A DNA stretch of 5,401 nt. It comes from Agromyces sp. (GTDB lineage Bacteria > Actinomycetota > Actinomycetes > Actinomycetales > Microbacteriaceae). How positions within the stretch are numbered: position 1 is the stretch's first letter; each line of letters opens with the position of its first letter. The notes below the pieces were generated by a model, which was not told the DNA's origin, did no database searches, and saw only the letters and a program-made list of their open reading frames with translations. The stretch lies in contig JAPSJU010000157.1 of assembly GCA_031178025.1 (NCBI GenBank), positions 1 to 5,401 on the forward strand, read 5' to 3'. Shown piece by piece: positions 1 to 5,401 of this stretch. Position numbers and translations under genes: made by a program.

Positions 1-557
1 TCGAGCGCGAGCGTGCGCATGAGCCCCACGACCCCGTGCTTCGCCGAGACGTAGTGCGCGATGTTCGGGAACGCGAACAGCCCTGCGTCGGAACTCGTGA
101 TGATGATGGATCCGCCTCGCCCGCCCTGCTTGAGATGGGGGATGGCCGCCTTGCAGGTGCGCCAGACGCCGGACAGGTTGATGTCGACCATGTTCGTCCA
201 CTCGTCCTCAGGGATGTCCTGAGCGACGTTCGTCGCGCCGCCGATTCCCGCGTTCGCCGACACGATGTCGAGTCGGCCGAGCTCGGCCACCCCCTCGTCG
301 AGTACCGACGTCAGTTGATCGAGGTCCCGGACATCGGCCTTCCTGGCGACGATGCGGCGGTCGAGCGCCTCCACCTGCCGCACCGTCTCGGCGAGGTCCT
401 CCTCCGTGGCCGGTGGATAGGTGTTCTCGGGAATCGCCTCGCAGATGTCGATGGCGATGATGTCCGCGCCTTCTTCGGCGAGCCGCACTGCATGGCTGCG
501 ACCCTGGCCGCGCGCCGCGCCGGTGATGAACGCGACCTTTCCCTCTACACGCCCCAT
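1..557 (-). CDS. Mycofactocin-coupled SDR family oxidoreductase (third of three; 3' part beyond window)
   Basis: The gene reads leftward from ATG at 557-555 and stays open for 185 codons to the window edge, so the C-terminal third is missing. It is a short-chain dehydrogenase that probably oxidises an alcohol or reduces a ketone; the substrate is unknown. Visible motifs are the NAD(P)-binding TGAARGQG (residues 12-19), Asp75 in ADVRD, NAG (102-104), structural/catalytic Asn127, Ser156 and the active-site pair Tyr169/Lys173 (YVSAK). GQGRSHA plus a long insert after beta-2 (TYPPATEEDL, then ETVRQVEALDRRIVARKADV) is typical of mycofactocin-coupled SDRs, in which the nicotinamide cofactor is held tightly. 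An AAAGGAG ribosome-binding site (564-570) sits 6 nt before the start. It lies 47 nt after the preceding SDR stop, presumably in the same operon. Its N-terminal half is very like that neighbour, suggesting tandem duplication. Family assignment is firm. Confidence 0.93.
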   Translation of the reverse strand, partial: MGRVEGKVAFITGAARGQGRSHAVRLAEEGADIIAIDICEAIPENTYPPATEEDLAETVRQVEALDRRIVARKADVRDLDQLTSVLDEGVAELGRLDIVSANAGIGGATNVAQDIPEDEWTNMVDINLSGVWRTCKAAIPHLKQGGRGGSIIITSSDAGLFAFPNIAHYVSAKHGVVGLMRTLAL

Positions 558-580
558 GACATGCTCCTTTCATTCGGGTG

Positions 581-602
581 GGATGCCGCGGCCGCGGCAT
601 CC
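581..602. repeat. Perfect 22-bp palindrome between two SDR genes
   Basis: Arms GGATGCCGC and GCGGCATCC flank a central GGCC; the whole 22 bp is its own reverse complement. On the minus-strand transcript it begins two nucleotides after the stop of the second SDR gene and ends 10 nt before the ribosome-binding site of the third. It can form a 9-bp GC-rich hairpin. No U-run follows, so it is not a classical intrinsic terminator; it could act as an attenuator, an RNA-stability element or a protein site. Confidence 0.6.
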
Positions 603-604
603 GC

Positions 605-1414
605 TCAGTACTGGGTGTTGCCGGCGTCGACCGTCATGGCCATGGCGGTGATGTAGCGCGCCTCGTCGGACGCGAGGAACAGGACCGCGTTCGACTGGTC
701 GCGCGGCTCGGTCACGTCGATCGGCAGTGAGTTCGTCAGCATTCCCGCGAGCCGCTCGTTGCCCTCGAGCAGTCGCGGGTACTCGCCGCCCATCTCGCCC
801 ATCGCGGTGTCGACGCCGGTCGGATGGAGGGAGTTGACGCGGATGCTGTGCTTCGCGAGCTCGTGAGCGAAGGCCTTCGTGAGCCCTGTCACCCCGAATT
901 TCGACGCGACGTACGGGGTGAGGAAGGGAAGTCCCTTGAGGCCCGCCGCCGAGCTCGTGAGGATGATCGAGCCGCCGCCCGCCTCGATGAGGTGCGGAGC
1001 CGTGAGCTGCACGGTGTTCCAGACACCGGTGAGGTTCGTCGAGATCGTCTCGTCCCAGATCTCGGGCGTCACCTCGTCCCATGGCGCGAGGATGCAGATG
1101 CCGGCGTTGCCCACGACGATGTCGAGGTGGCCGAGCTCGGCGACCCCGTCGTCGATGGCGGCCTTCATGGCGTCGCGGTCGCGCACGTCGGCCTTGCGGG
1201 CCACGATGCGCCGATCCAGCGCCTCGACCATCCGAACCGTCTCCTGGAGGTCCTCCTCGGTGGCGTGCGAGTACTGCAACCCCGGCACCGGCCCGCACAG
1301 GTCGACCGCGATGATGTCGGCCCCCTCCTCGGCGAGCCGCAATGCGTGCGATCTCCCCTGCCCACGCGCCGCTCCGGTGACGAGGGCGACCTTGCCCTCT
1401 ACGCGACCAGCCAT
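605..1414 (-). CDS. Mycofactocin-coupled SDR family oxidoreductase (second of three)
   Basis: This is a complete 269-residue short-chain dehydrogenase, a normal length for the mycofactocin-coupled branch. The Rossmann glycine motif TGAARGQG is at residues 13-20, Asp76 in ADVRD, NAG at 103-105, Asn127, Ser155 and catalytic Tyr168/Lys172 (YVASK), so the active site is intact. The branch-specific GQGRSHA and the inserted segment ending in ETVRMVEALDRRIVARKADV point to a non-exchangeable NAD(P) re-oxidised by mycofactocin (known of the family, inferred here). The C-terminus is TVDAGNTQY. The chosen ATG has GAAGGAG (1423-1429) 8 nt upstream and starts directly before the first beta strand. It follows the upstream SDR gene after 48 nt with no visible promoter. 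The substrate cannot be read from the sequence; candidates include secondary alcohols, terpenoid alcohols and steroid-like compounds. Confidence 0.95.
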   Translation of the reverse strand: MAGRVEGKVALVTGAARGQGRSHALRLAEEGADIIAVDLCGPVPGLQYSHATEEDLQETVRMVEALDRRIVARKADVRDRDAMKAAIDDGVAELGHLDIVVGNAGICILAPWDEVTPEIWDETISTNLTGVWNTVQLTAPHLIEAGGGSIILTSSAAGLKGLPFLTPYVASKFGVTGLTKAFAHELAKHSIRVNSLHPTGVDTAMGEMGGEYPRLLEGNERLAGMLTNSLPIDVTEPRDQSNAVLFLASDEARYITAMAMTVDAGNTQY

Positions 1415-1462
1415 GTTCTTCGCTCCTTCGGTTCGTCGATCTGGATGTCTGGAGGAATCGAG

Positions 1463-2323
1463 CTACTTGACCGGGTTCTGGTTCACTCCCGGGATGAGCA
1501 GGTGTCCCGCATCCACGGGCAGCGTGACGCCCGTCACCGCCGACGCGAGGTCGGAGTTCAGGAACAGCGCGGCGTCGGCGATGCGCTGCGGACTGAGGAA
1601 GCCGTTGCCCTTGAGCGCGTGGAAGTGGTAGCCGGCCTCGAGCATGTCCTCCTCGGTTCCCTCGCCCGCCGGCTTGCCCGACATCATGTCCCACGCGCCC
1701 TGCCAGCTCGTCATGGGCGTGAGGATCGCCCCGGGGTGCACGGAGTTGACGCGGATGCCGTGCGGCGCGTACTCGAGCGCGAGGGTCTTCATGATCCCGA
1801 CCACACCGAACTTCGCGGCGCAGTAGTGCACGTAGTTGGCGCCGGGCTCGAGGCCGTTGATCGAGGAGGTCATGACGATCGAGCCGCCGCCGTTCTCCAT
1901 CATGTGCGGCAGCACCGCCTTGGCCGACTTCCAGACACCGGTGAGGTTGACGGCGATCATGTCATCCCATTGCTCGTCGGTGAGCTCGTGCGCCGGCGCG
2001 AGGGAGAAGATGCCCGCGTTGGCGATCAGGATGTCGATCTTCCCGAGCTCGGCGATGCCCCGCTGCACCGCCGCGTCGAGATCGGCCTGCTTGCGCACGT
2101 CACCCGCGACGGCGACGATCCGACGGTCGAGCGCCTCGACCTGCCTGACGGTCTCGTCGATGTCCGCCTGCTGCGCCATCGGATACTGCACGGTCTGGAT
2201 CTGGTCGAGGGTGTCGATGATGACGACATCGGCGCCCTCGCGCGCGCAGGTCAGTGCATGCGCCCGCCCCTGTCCTCGCGAACCTCCCGTGATGAGCGCG
2301 ACCTTTCCGTCGAGCATTCCCAT
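1463..2323 (-). CDS. Mycofactocin-coupled SDR family oxidoreductase (first of three)
   Basis: This is a complete 286-residue short-chain dehydrogenase. TGGSRGQG (residues 12-19) binds the dinucleotide, followed by Asp75, NAG (102-104), Asn126 (NLTGVW), Ser154 and Tyr167/Lys171 (YCAAK). The insert with QYPMAQQADIDETVR and the VEALDRRIVA helix mark it as mycofactocin-coupled. It is the most divergent of the three copies: it has a longer substrate-lid region (about residues 203-245, with Trp207, Trp211 and several Met) and a C-terminal extension, HLLIPGVNQNPVK. It therefore probably takes a different substrate from the other two. AGAGGAA upstream of the ATG is the likely ribosome-binding site; a second ATG two codons later (Met3) is an alternative start. 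A 93-nt gap separates it from mftC, with no obvious terminator or AT-rich -10, so read-through from mftABC is plausible but unproven. Confidence 0.95.
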   Translation of the reverse strand: MGMLDGKVALITGGSRGQGRAHALTCAREGADVVIIDTLDQIQTVQYPMAQQADIDETVRQVEALDRRIVAVAGDVRKQADLDAAVQRGIAELGKIDILIANAGIFSLAPAHELTDEQWDDMIAVNLTGVWKSAKAVLPHMMENGGGSIVMTSSINGLEPGANYVHYCAAKFGVVGIMKTLALEYAPHGIRVNSVHPGAILTPMTSWQGAWDMMSGKPAGEGTEEDMLEAGYHFHALKGNGFLSPQRIADAALFLNSDLASAVTGVTLPVDAGHLLIPGVNQNPVK

Positions 2324-2416
2324 GATGTTCCTCTCGTTTGGGCACGCCGGACCGCCTCGTCGAGACGCACTCCTCCCCGCGGCCGCGTCGTCGCGGTCGG
2401 TTCGGCGAGTCGGGTC

Positions 2417-3802
2417 TCACGCGAGGTCGGAGCGGAAGCCTCCCTGGTGGTGCCGGTCTGCGCCGGATTCCTTCGTTGCGATGCCGTCGGTGGAGTTCGC
2501 CGTGAAGCCTGCGAGCGGGTCCTCCGCGCACGCACTCACCGGCGGCGCCTGGAGGTCCTGCCGTCGCGAGAGCGTCAGGCGCACGGGACCCAAGTTCGAG
2601 CGCTCGCGCGGCGGTGAGGTGCGGTGCGAGTGGTCGCCCGAGTGCCGCGGGACCTCCAGCTTGCCCGCCTTGACCGACGCGGCCCGGTCGTTCAGGAGCT
2701 CCTCGCCGTACCCCTGCACGCACTCCGGGTCGGGTCCGTCGAGGGGGAGGCCCGTGAAGAACTTGGCGGCCATGCAGCCGCCCTTGCAGGTGTCGAAGAA
2801 CTGGCACGAGGTGCACGCGCCGCCCGATTGCGGCTCGCGCAGCCTCGTGAAGAGCTCGGACTCGCGCCAGACCTCCTGGAAGCCGCCCCCGCCGCGCACG
2901 TTGCCCGCGAGGAACTCCTCGTGGATGGCGAACGGGCACGCGTAGACGTCGCCGATGGGGTCGATGAGGCACACCACCCGGCCGGCGCCGCAGAGGTTCA
3001 GCCCGGGCAGTGCCTGTCCGTAGGCGGAGAGGTGGAAGAAGGAGTCGCCGGTCAGCACATCCTCGCCGTGGGCGACGAGCCAGTCATAGAGCTCGCGCTG
3101 TTGCGCCTGGGTCGGGTGCAGCTCGTCCCAGACATCCGCTCCCCGGCCCGACGGGCGCAGCCGGGTGAGCCGGAGCTGCGCCCCATACCGATCGGCGATC
3201 GCCTTGAACTCGTCGAGCTGCGGGATGTTCTGCCGGGTGCAGACGACCGAGATCTTGAAGTTCTTCATGCCGGCATCCGACAGGTTCTGCAGAGCGCGGA
3301 GCGCCGTCTCGTACGAGCGCGGCCCGCGCACCACGTCGTTGACCTCGGCGGTCGCGCCGTCGAGCGAGATCTGCACGTCGACGTAGTCGTTCGCGGCGAG
3401 CTTCGCCGCCACCCCGGGCGTGATCTTGATGCCGTTGGTCGAGAACTTCACGCCGACGTGGTGCGCAGTCGCGTAGTCGAGCAGCTCCCAGAAATCGCTG
3501 CGCACGGTCGGCTCGCCGCCGCCGATGTTCACGTAGAAGACCTGCATGCGCTCGAGCTCGTCGATGACGGCCTTGCATTCGTCGGTCGACAGCTCGCGCG
3601 GATCGCGGCGCCCCGAACTCGAGAGGCAGTGCACGCACGAGAGGTTGCACGCGTACGTGAGCTCCCACGTCAGACAGATCGGTGCGTCCAGTCCACGCTC
3701 GAAGTGGTCGACGAGGCGCATCGAAGCGGGCGGAGGCGCGCCGACCGGGACATCGGTTCGCGTCGAGTGGACGGTGCGGACCGGTGCGTCGATGAGGCTC
3801 AT
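2417..3802 (-). CDS. mftC: MftC, mycofactocin radical SAM maturase
   Basis: This 461-residue radical SAM/SPASM enzyme modifies the MftA peptide: it decarboxylates the C-terminal Tyr and then crosslinks it to the preceding Val (established for the family). The radical SAM cluster motif CNLSCVHC supplies Cys52, Cys56 and Cys59; GGGEP at 94-98 is the SAM-contacting motif. The SPASM domain has the full seven-cysteine pattern: Cys271, Gly284-x4-Cys289, Cys330-x2-Cys333-x5-Cys339-x3-Cys343 and Cys361, giving two auxiliary Fe-S clusters. The ATG at 3802 overlaps the mftB stop (ATGA) and has GGAG (3811-3814) 8 nt upstream. The reading frame stays open 32 codons further upstream, but that Arg-rich stretch lies inside mftB and is rejected. 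After about residue 394 there is a tail of some 65 residues, including PPVSACAEDPLAGF and a polar end; from memory, mycobacterial MftC is about 390-400 residues. Confidence 0.97.
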   Translation of the reverse strand: MSLIDAPVRTVHSTRTDVPVGAPPPASMRLVDHFERGLDAPICLTWELTYACNLSCVHCLSSSGRRDPRELSTDECKAVIDELERMQVFYVNIGGGEPTVRSDFWELLDYATAHHVGVKFSTNGIKITPGVAAKLAANDYVDVQISLDGATAEVNDVVRGPRSYETALRALQNLSDAGMKNFKISVVCTRQNIPQLDEFKAIADRYGAQLRLTRLRPSGRGADVWDELHPTQAQQRELYDWLVAHGEDVLTGDSFFHLSAYGQALPGLNLCGAGRVVCLIDPIGDVYACPFAIHEEFLAGNVRGGGGFQEVWRESELFTRLREPQSGGACTSCQFFDTCKGGCMAAKFFTGLPLDGPDPECVQGYGEELLNDRAASVKAGKLEVPRHSGDHSHRTSPPRERSNLGPVRLTLSRRQDLQAPPVSACAEDPLAGFTANSTDGIATKESGADRHHQGGFRSDLA

Positions 3803-4074
3803 GCGGCACGCTCCACGAGCATCTCGGATTCGGCCAGGGTGCCGAGCGCCCTGAGGTAGGTCGGCAGATGTTCGTCGGCGACGCCGGCAGCTCGACACGC
3901 CGCACGTGCGGTCGCGGCATCCGCGAGGCCCTCGACCACGGTGAGCAAGGTGCGATCCTTCAGGAACGACAGCTTGCGCGTGCCGAAGTGGTAGAGCAGC
4001 GCCCCGAACGGCTCGGGCCGCACGGAGACCTGCGGATGCAACGACCAGGCGGCATCGGGATCGATGTGACTCAT
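3799..4074 (-). CDS. mftB: MftB, mycofactocin precursor-binding chaperone
   Basis: This is a 91-residue PqqD-like protein (RiPP recognition element) that binds the MftA leader and delivers it to MftC. The N-terminal half carries the family's most recognisable stretch, WSLHPQVSVRPEPFGALLYH (residues 10-29), followed by FGTRKLSFLK (30-39). The rest is a small helical part (about 50-88) consistent with the winged-helix fold. Length is as usual for MftB. It begins 10 nt after the mftA stop. No good Shine-Dalgarno is visible in that gap, so translation probably depends on ribosomes finishing mftA. Its last bases overlap the mftC start. The protein is cytoplasmic and has no catalytic residues. Identification is secure from both the motif and the mftA-mftB-mftC order. 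Confidence 0.97.
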   Translation of the reverse strand: MSHIDPDAAWSLHPQVSVRPEPFGALLYHFGTRKLSFLKDRTLLTVVEGLADAATARAACRAAGVADEHLPTYLRALGTLAESEMLVERAA

Positions 4075-4084
4075 GGCCGGGCGA

Positions 4085-4195
4085 TCAGTAGACGCCGCAC
4101 ATGCCGTCGATCGAGACCTCTTCGACGAGGGAATCCGTCTCGATCACGCCCTCGACGTCACCTTGCGGTTCGACGAGCTGTTCACTTCGACTCAT
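4085..4195 (-). CDS. mftA: MftA, mycofactocin precursor peptide
   Basis: This small gene of 36 codons plus TGA encodes the ribosomal precursor of mycofactocin. The product starts MSRSEQLVEPQG, has an acidic leader rich in Glu, Asp and Val, and ends in IDGMCGVY, the signature C-terminus of MftA. In the known pathway the final Val-Tyr pair is the part retained: MftC decarboxylates and crosslinks it, and MftE releases it. Upstream IDGMCG is discarded. GAGGAG (4202-4207) lies 6 nt before the ATG, a strong ribosome-binding site, as expected for a peptide needed in excess over its enzymes. It is first in the leftward unit, just before mftB and downstream of the shared divergent promoter region. At 111 nt it falls below many gene-finder length limits. 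Confidence 0.97.
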   Translation of the reverse strand: MSRSEQLVEPQGDVEGVIETDSLVEEVSIDGMCGVY

Positions 4196-4224
4196 GGGAT
4201 GCTCCTCATGTCGGACCGCCGTCG

Positions 4225-4254
4225 TTGGCGATCCCTCGTAGTGTGGACGATACT
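4225..4254 (+). promoter_or_regulatory. Putative mftR-mftG promoter
   Basis: TTGGCG (4225-4230) and GATACT (4249-4254) are separated by 18 nt and each match the sigma-70-type consensus at four of six positions. Transcription would start near 4261, about 30 nt before the mftR ATG. This is one of the few AT-richer spots in the gap. It is predicted by eye only. Confidence 0.4.
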
Positions 4255-4278
4255 AATGGCACCGAGTGCCGTTGGGAA
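4250..4278 (-). promoter_or_regulatory. Putative mftABC promoter
   Basis: On the minus strand TAGTAT (4250-4255) is a plausible -10 element of TAnnnT form. The sequence about 17 nt upstream, TTCCCA (4273-4278), is a poor -35, so an activator or alternative sigma factor may be involved. Transcription would start near 4243, giving a leader of roughly 48 nt before mftA. The element overlaps the mftR -10 face to face, so the two promoters would compete. Confidence 0.33.
4255..4273. promoter_or_regulatory. Candidate MftR operator (19-bp palindrome)
   Basis: AATGGCACCGAGTGCCGTT has arms AAtGGCAC and GTGCCgTT around a 3-nt centre; seven of eight positions pair. It lies in the mftA/mftR gap, just downstream of the proposed mftR -10 and overlapping the upstream part of the proposed mftA promoter. 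Size and position suit a TetR-family dimer that represses both directions. Palindrome seen; binding inferred. Confidence 0.5.
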
Positions 4279-4290
4279 GGGGGCACGGCG

Positions 4291-4929
4291 ATGCACCTCA
4301 CCGATGAGCCCATCGAACGGCCCCGGATGGGCCGCGCGCCCTCCACGACGCACGCTGAGATCAGCCACATCGCGCTCCGGTTGTTCATGGACCACGGCTT
4401 CGACCAGACGACCATCGACGACATCGCCCGCGAGGCGGGCATCGGTCGACGTACCTTCTTCCGGTACTTCCCCTCGAAGAACGACCTGCCGTGGGGCGAG
4501 TTCGACGAGCTCCTCGACCGGATGCGGGGACACCTCGCCGACATGCCCGACGATATCCCGCTCATGGAGCAGCTACGGCAGGCCATCCTCGACTTCAACC
4601 GCGTTCCCGAGGAGGAGTGGGAGTACCATCGGCGCCGCATGGACCTCCTCCTGCACGTCCCGACGCTGCTCGCGCACTCGACGCTGCGATACGCATCGTG
4701 GCGCCAGGTCGTCGCGGAGCACGTCGCGCGGCGACTCATGCTGCCCGAAGACGACCTGATCCCGCAGACCATGGCCTGGACGTGCCTCGGCGTGTGCCTC
4801 GCCGCCTACGAGCAGTGGCTGCGCGAGCGCGACGCGACCCTGCTCGAGCTCCTCGACGAGGCGTTCCGCCTCATCGACGAGCGCATCGACACCGATGTCG
4901 TGCGGGCGCACCGGAGCCCGCGCGGGTGA
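4291..4929 (+). CDS. mftR: MftR, mycofactocin system TetR-family regulator
   Basis: This is a 212-residue TetR-type repressor. The DNA-binding helix-turn-helix occupies about residues 22-66, with TTIDDIAREAGIGRRTFFRY (40-59) as the core and SKNDLPWGEFD after it; GRRTFFRYF and the PWGEFD continuation are characteristic of MftR. The C-terminal part (about 75-200) is helical and hydrophobic, as expected for a ligand pocket and dimer interface. Published work on mycobacterial MftR points to long-chain acyl-CoA as ligand; whether that holds here is unknown. The ATG at 4291 is chosen because AAGGGGG (4277-4283) lies 7 nt upstream and the frame further upstream runs through the promoter gap and mftA. 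It is transcribed away from mftABC and shares the 95-bp gap holding a TetR-sized palindrome. Its stop overlaps the mftG start. Confidence 0.95.
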   Translation: MHLTDEPIERPRMGRAPSTTHAEISHIALRLFMDHGFDQTTIDDIAREAGIGRRTFFRYFPSKNDLPWGEFDELLDRMRGHLADMPDDIPLMEQLRQAILDFNRVPEEEWEYHRRRMDLLLHVPTLLAHSTLRYASWRQVVAEHVARRLMLPEDDLIPQTMAWTCLGVCLAAYEQWLRERDATLLELLDEAFRLIDERIDTDVVRAHRSPRG

Positions 4930-5401
4930 GTCGGCACACGACCGTCATCGTCGGCGCGGGAGCGGCAGGCGCGGCGCTCGCCGCGCGGCTCAGCGAGAAC
5001 CCGCAGCGCGAGGTCGTCGTGCTCGAGGCCGGGGCGGCGCCCGGTTCGCTCGACGAGTTCCCGCCGGAACTGCTCGACGGGTCGACCGTCCAGGGCGCCA
5101 TGCCGGGGCATCCGGCGAACTGGTCGTACCTCGGCCACCTCACCCCCGGTCTTCCCTACACGATCGCGCGCGGACGCATCATCGGCGGCTCGTCGACGAT
5201 CAACGGCGGATACTTCGTGCGGGCCCGTCCCGAGGACTTCGCACGCTGGTCGGATGCGGCCGGCCCCGAGTGGACCTACGAACGCGTGCTGCCCGTCATG
5301 CGCGTGCTCGAGCGCGATCTCGACCTCGGCGCAGGACCGTTCCACGGCGATGCGGGGCCGATGCCCGTGCAGCGGGCGTCCCAGCGGAACCCCGCGGCGC
5401 G
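4926..5401 (+). CDS. mftG: MftG, GMC-family mycofactocin oxidoreductase (5' part; runs off window)
   Basis: The reading frame opens with GTG at 4926, overlapping the mftR stop (GTGA), with GGAG (4913-4916) 9 nt upstream. It stays open for 158 codons to the window edge. The first in-frame ATG comes only after the FAD-binding fold, so GTG is the credible start. Visible features are VIVGAGAAGAALAARL (residues 7-22) with the GxGxxG glycines 10, 12 and 15, Glu34 at the end of beta-2 (VVLEAG), which contacts the FAD ribose, and a GMC signature (82-100, GGSSTINGG). Family members are cytoplasmic flavoproteins; MftG has been linked to reoxidising reduced mycofactocin for the respiratory chain. The substrate-binding half and catalytic His lie outside the window. 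Calling it MftG rather than a generic choline-dehydrogenase-like enzyme rests mainly on position after mftR. Confidence 0.9.
   Translation, partial: MSRHTTVIVGAGAAGAALAARLSENPQREVVVLEAGAAPGSLDEFPPELLDGSTVQGAMPGHPANWSYLGHLTPGLPYTIARGRIIGGSSTINGGYFVRARPEDFARWSDAAGPEWTYERVLPVMRVLERDLDLGAGPFHGDAGPMPVQRASQRNPAA

Noticed and set aside
2353..2367. Near-palindrome CGCCTCGTCGAGACG upstream of the first SDR gene as an operator
   Set aside because: It is short, made of TCGA-type words frequent across the window, and unrelated to the dyad in the mftA/mftR gap.
2383..2396. Small hairpin CCGCG-TCGT-CGCGG after mftC as a terminator
   Set aside because: The stem is only 5 bp with no following U-run, and such short GC stems are common by chance at this composition.
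824..2617. 597-codon plus-strand open frame opposite the SDR genes
   Set aside because: It is antisense to two complete SDR genes with full catalytic motifs. Its translation is Arg/Val/Asp-rich with no recognisable domain, as expected from GC-rich codon mirroring.
2100..2972. Minus-strand open frame bridging mftC and the first SDR gene
   Set aside because: It is in a different frame from both strongly supported genes, and its product is Arg/Gly/Pro-rich low-complexity sequence.
2624..3859. 411-codon plus-strand open frame opposite mftC
   Set aside because: It mirrors the MftC gene, has no domain motif, and lies wholly antisense to a gene with all radical SAM and SPASM cysteines.
3803..3898. 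N-terminal extension of mftC by 32 codons
   Set aside because: The stretch is inside mftB in another frame and Arg-rich; the internal ATG at 3802 has a ribosome-binding site and the standard ATGA overlap.
3868..4290. Upstream extension of the mftR reading frame
   Set aside because: It would run antisense through mftB and mftA and through the promoter gap; the ATG at 4291 has a good ribosome-binding site and gives a normal TetR length.
4806..5345. 179-codon minus-strand open frame opposite mftR/mftG
   Set aside because: The plus strand carries the FAD-binding and GMC motifs here; the reverse frame shows no family features.

Overview
This window is high in G+C, with dense short-gapped or overlapping genes and Shine-Dalgarno-led starts. 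That fits an actinobacterium. The gene content is a mycofactocin (MFT) biosynthesis and utilisation locus. The lineage could be Microbacteriaceae or a relative, but this is a guess from style, not a demonstrated assignment.

Layout: the locus is two divergent transcription units around a 95-bp regulatory gap (4196-4290). Leftward (minus strand) run mftA (36-aa precursor peptide ending IDGMCGVY, 4085-4195), mftB (precursor-binding chaperone, 3799-4074), mftC (radical SAM/SPASM maturase, 2417-3802) and then three tandem short-chain dehydrogenases of the mycofactocin-coupled type (1463-2323, 605-1414, and 557 to beyond the left edge). Rightward (plus strand) run mftR (TetR-family regulator, 4291-4929) and mftG (GMC-family flavoenzyme, from a GTG at 4926, cut by the right edge). 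mftB/mftC and mftR/mftG overlap by 4 bases (ATGA and GTGA), which indicates translational coupling.

How it works together (known pathway applied to these genes): MftB presents MftA to MftC, which oxidatively decarboxylates the C-terminal Tyr and crosslinks it to the neighbouring Val. Later enzymes (MftE peptidase, MftD flavoenzyme, MftF glycosyltransferase) turn this into the redox cofactor mycofactocin. The SDRs oxidise alcohol-type substrates with a tightly held NAD(P) that passes electrons to mycofactocin, and MftG reoxidises mycofactocin toward respiration. mftD, mftE and mftF are not in the window; SDR genes occupy the place after mftC where mycobacteria carry mftD.

The least expected items are a near-perfect 19-bp palindrome in the divergent promoter region (candidate MftR operator), a long C-terminal tail on MftC, a perfect 22-bp palindrome between two SDR genes, and the very short mftA gene, which is easy to miss. 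I see no RNA genes, CRISPR arrays, insertion sequences or phage features, and there is no gene-free stretch longer than 300 bases.
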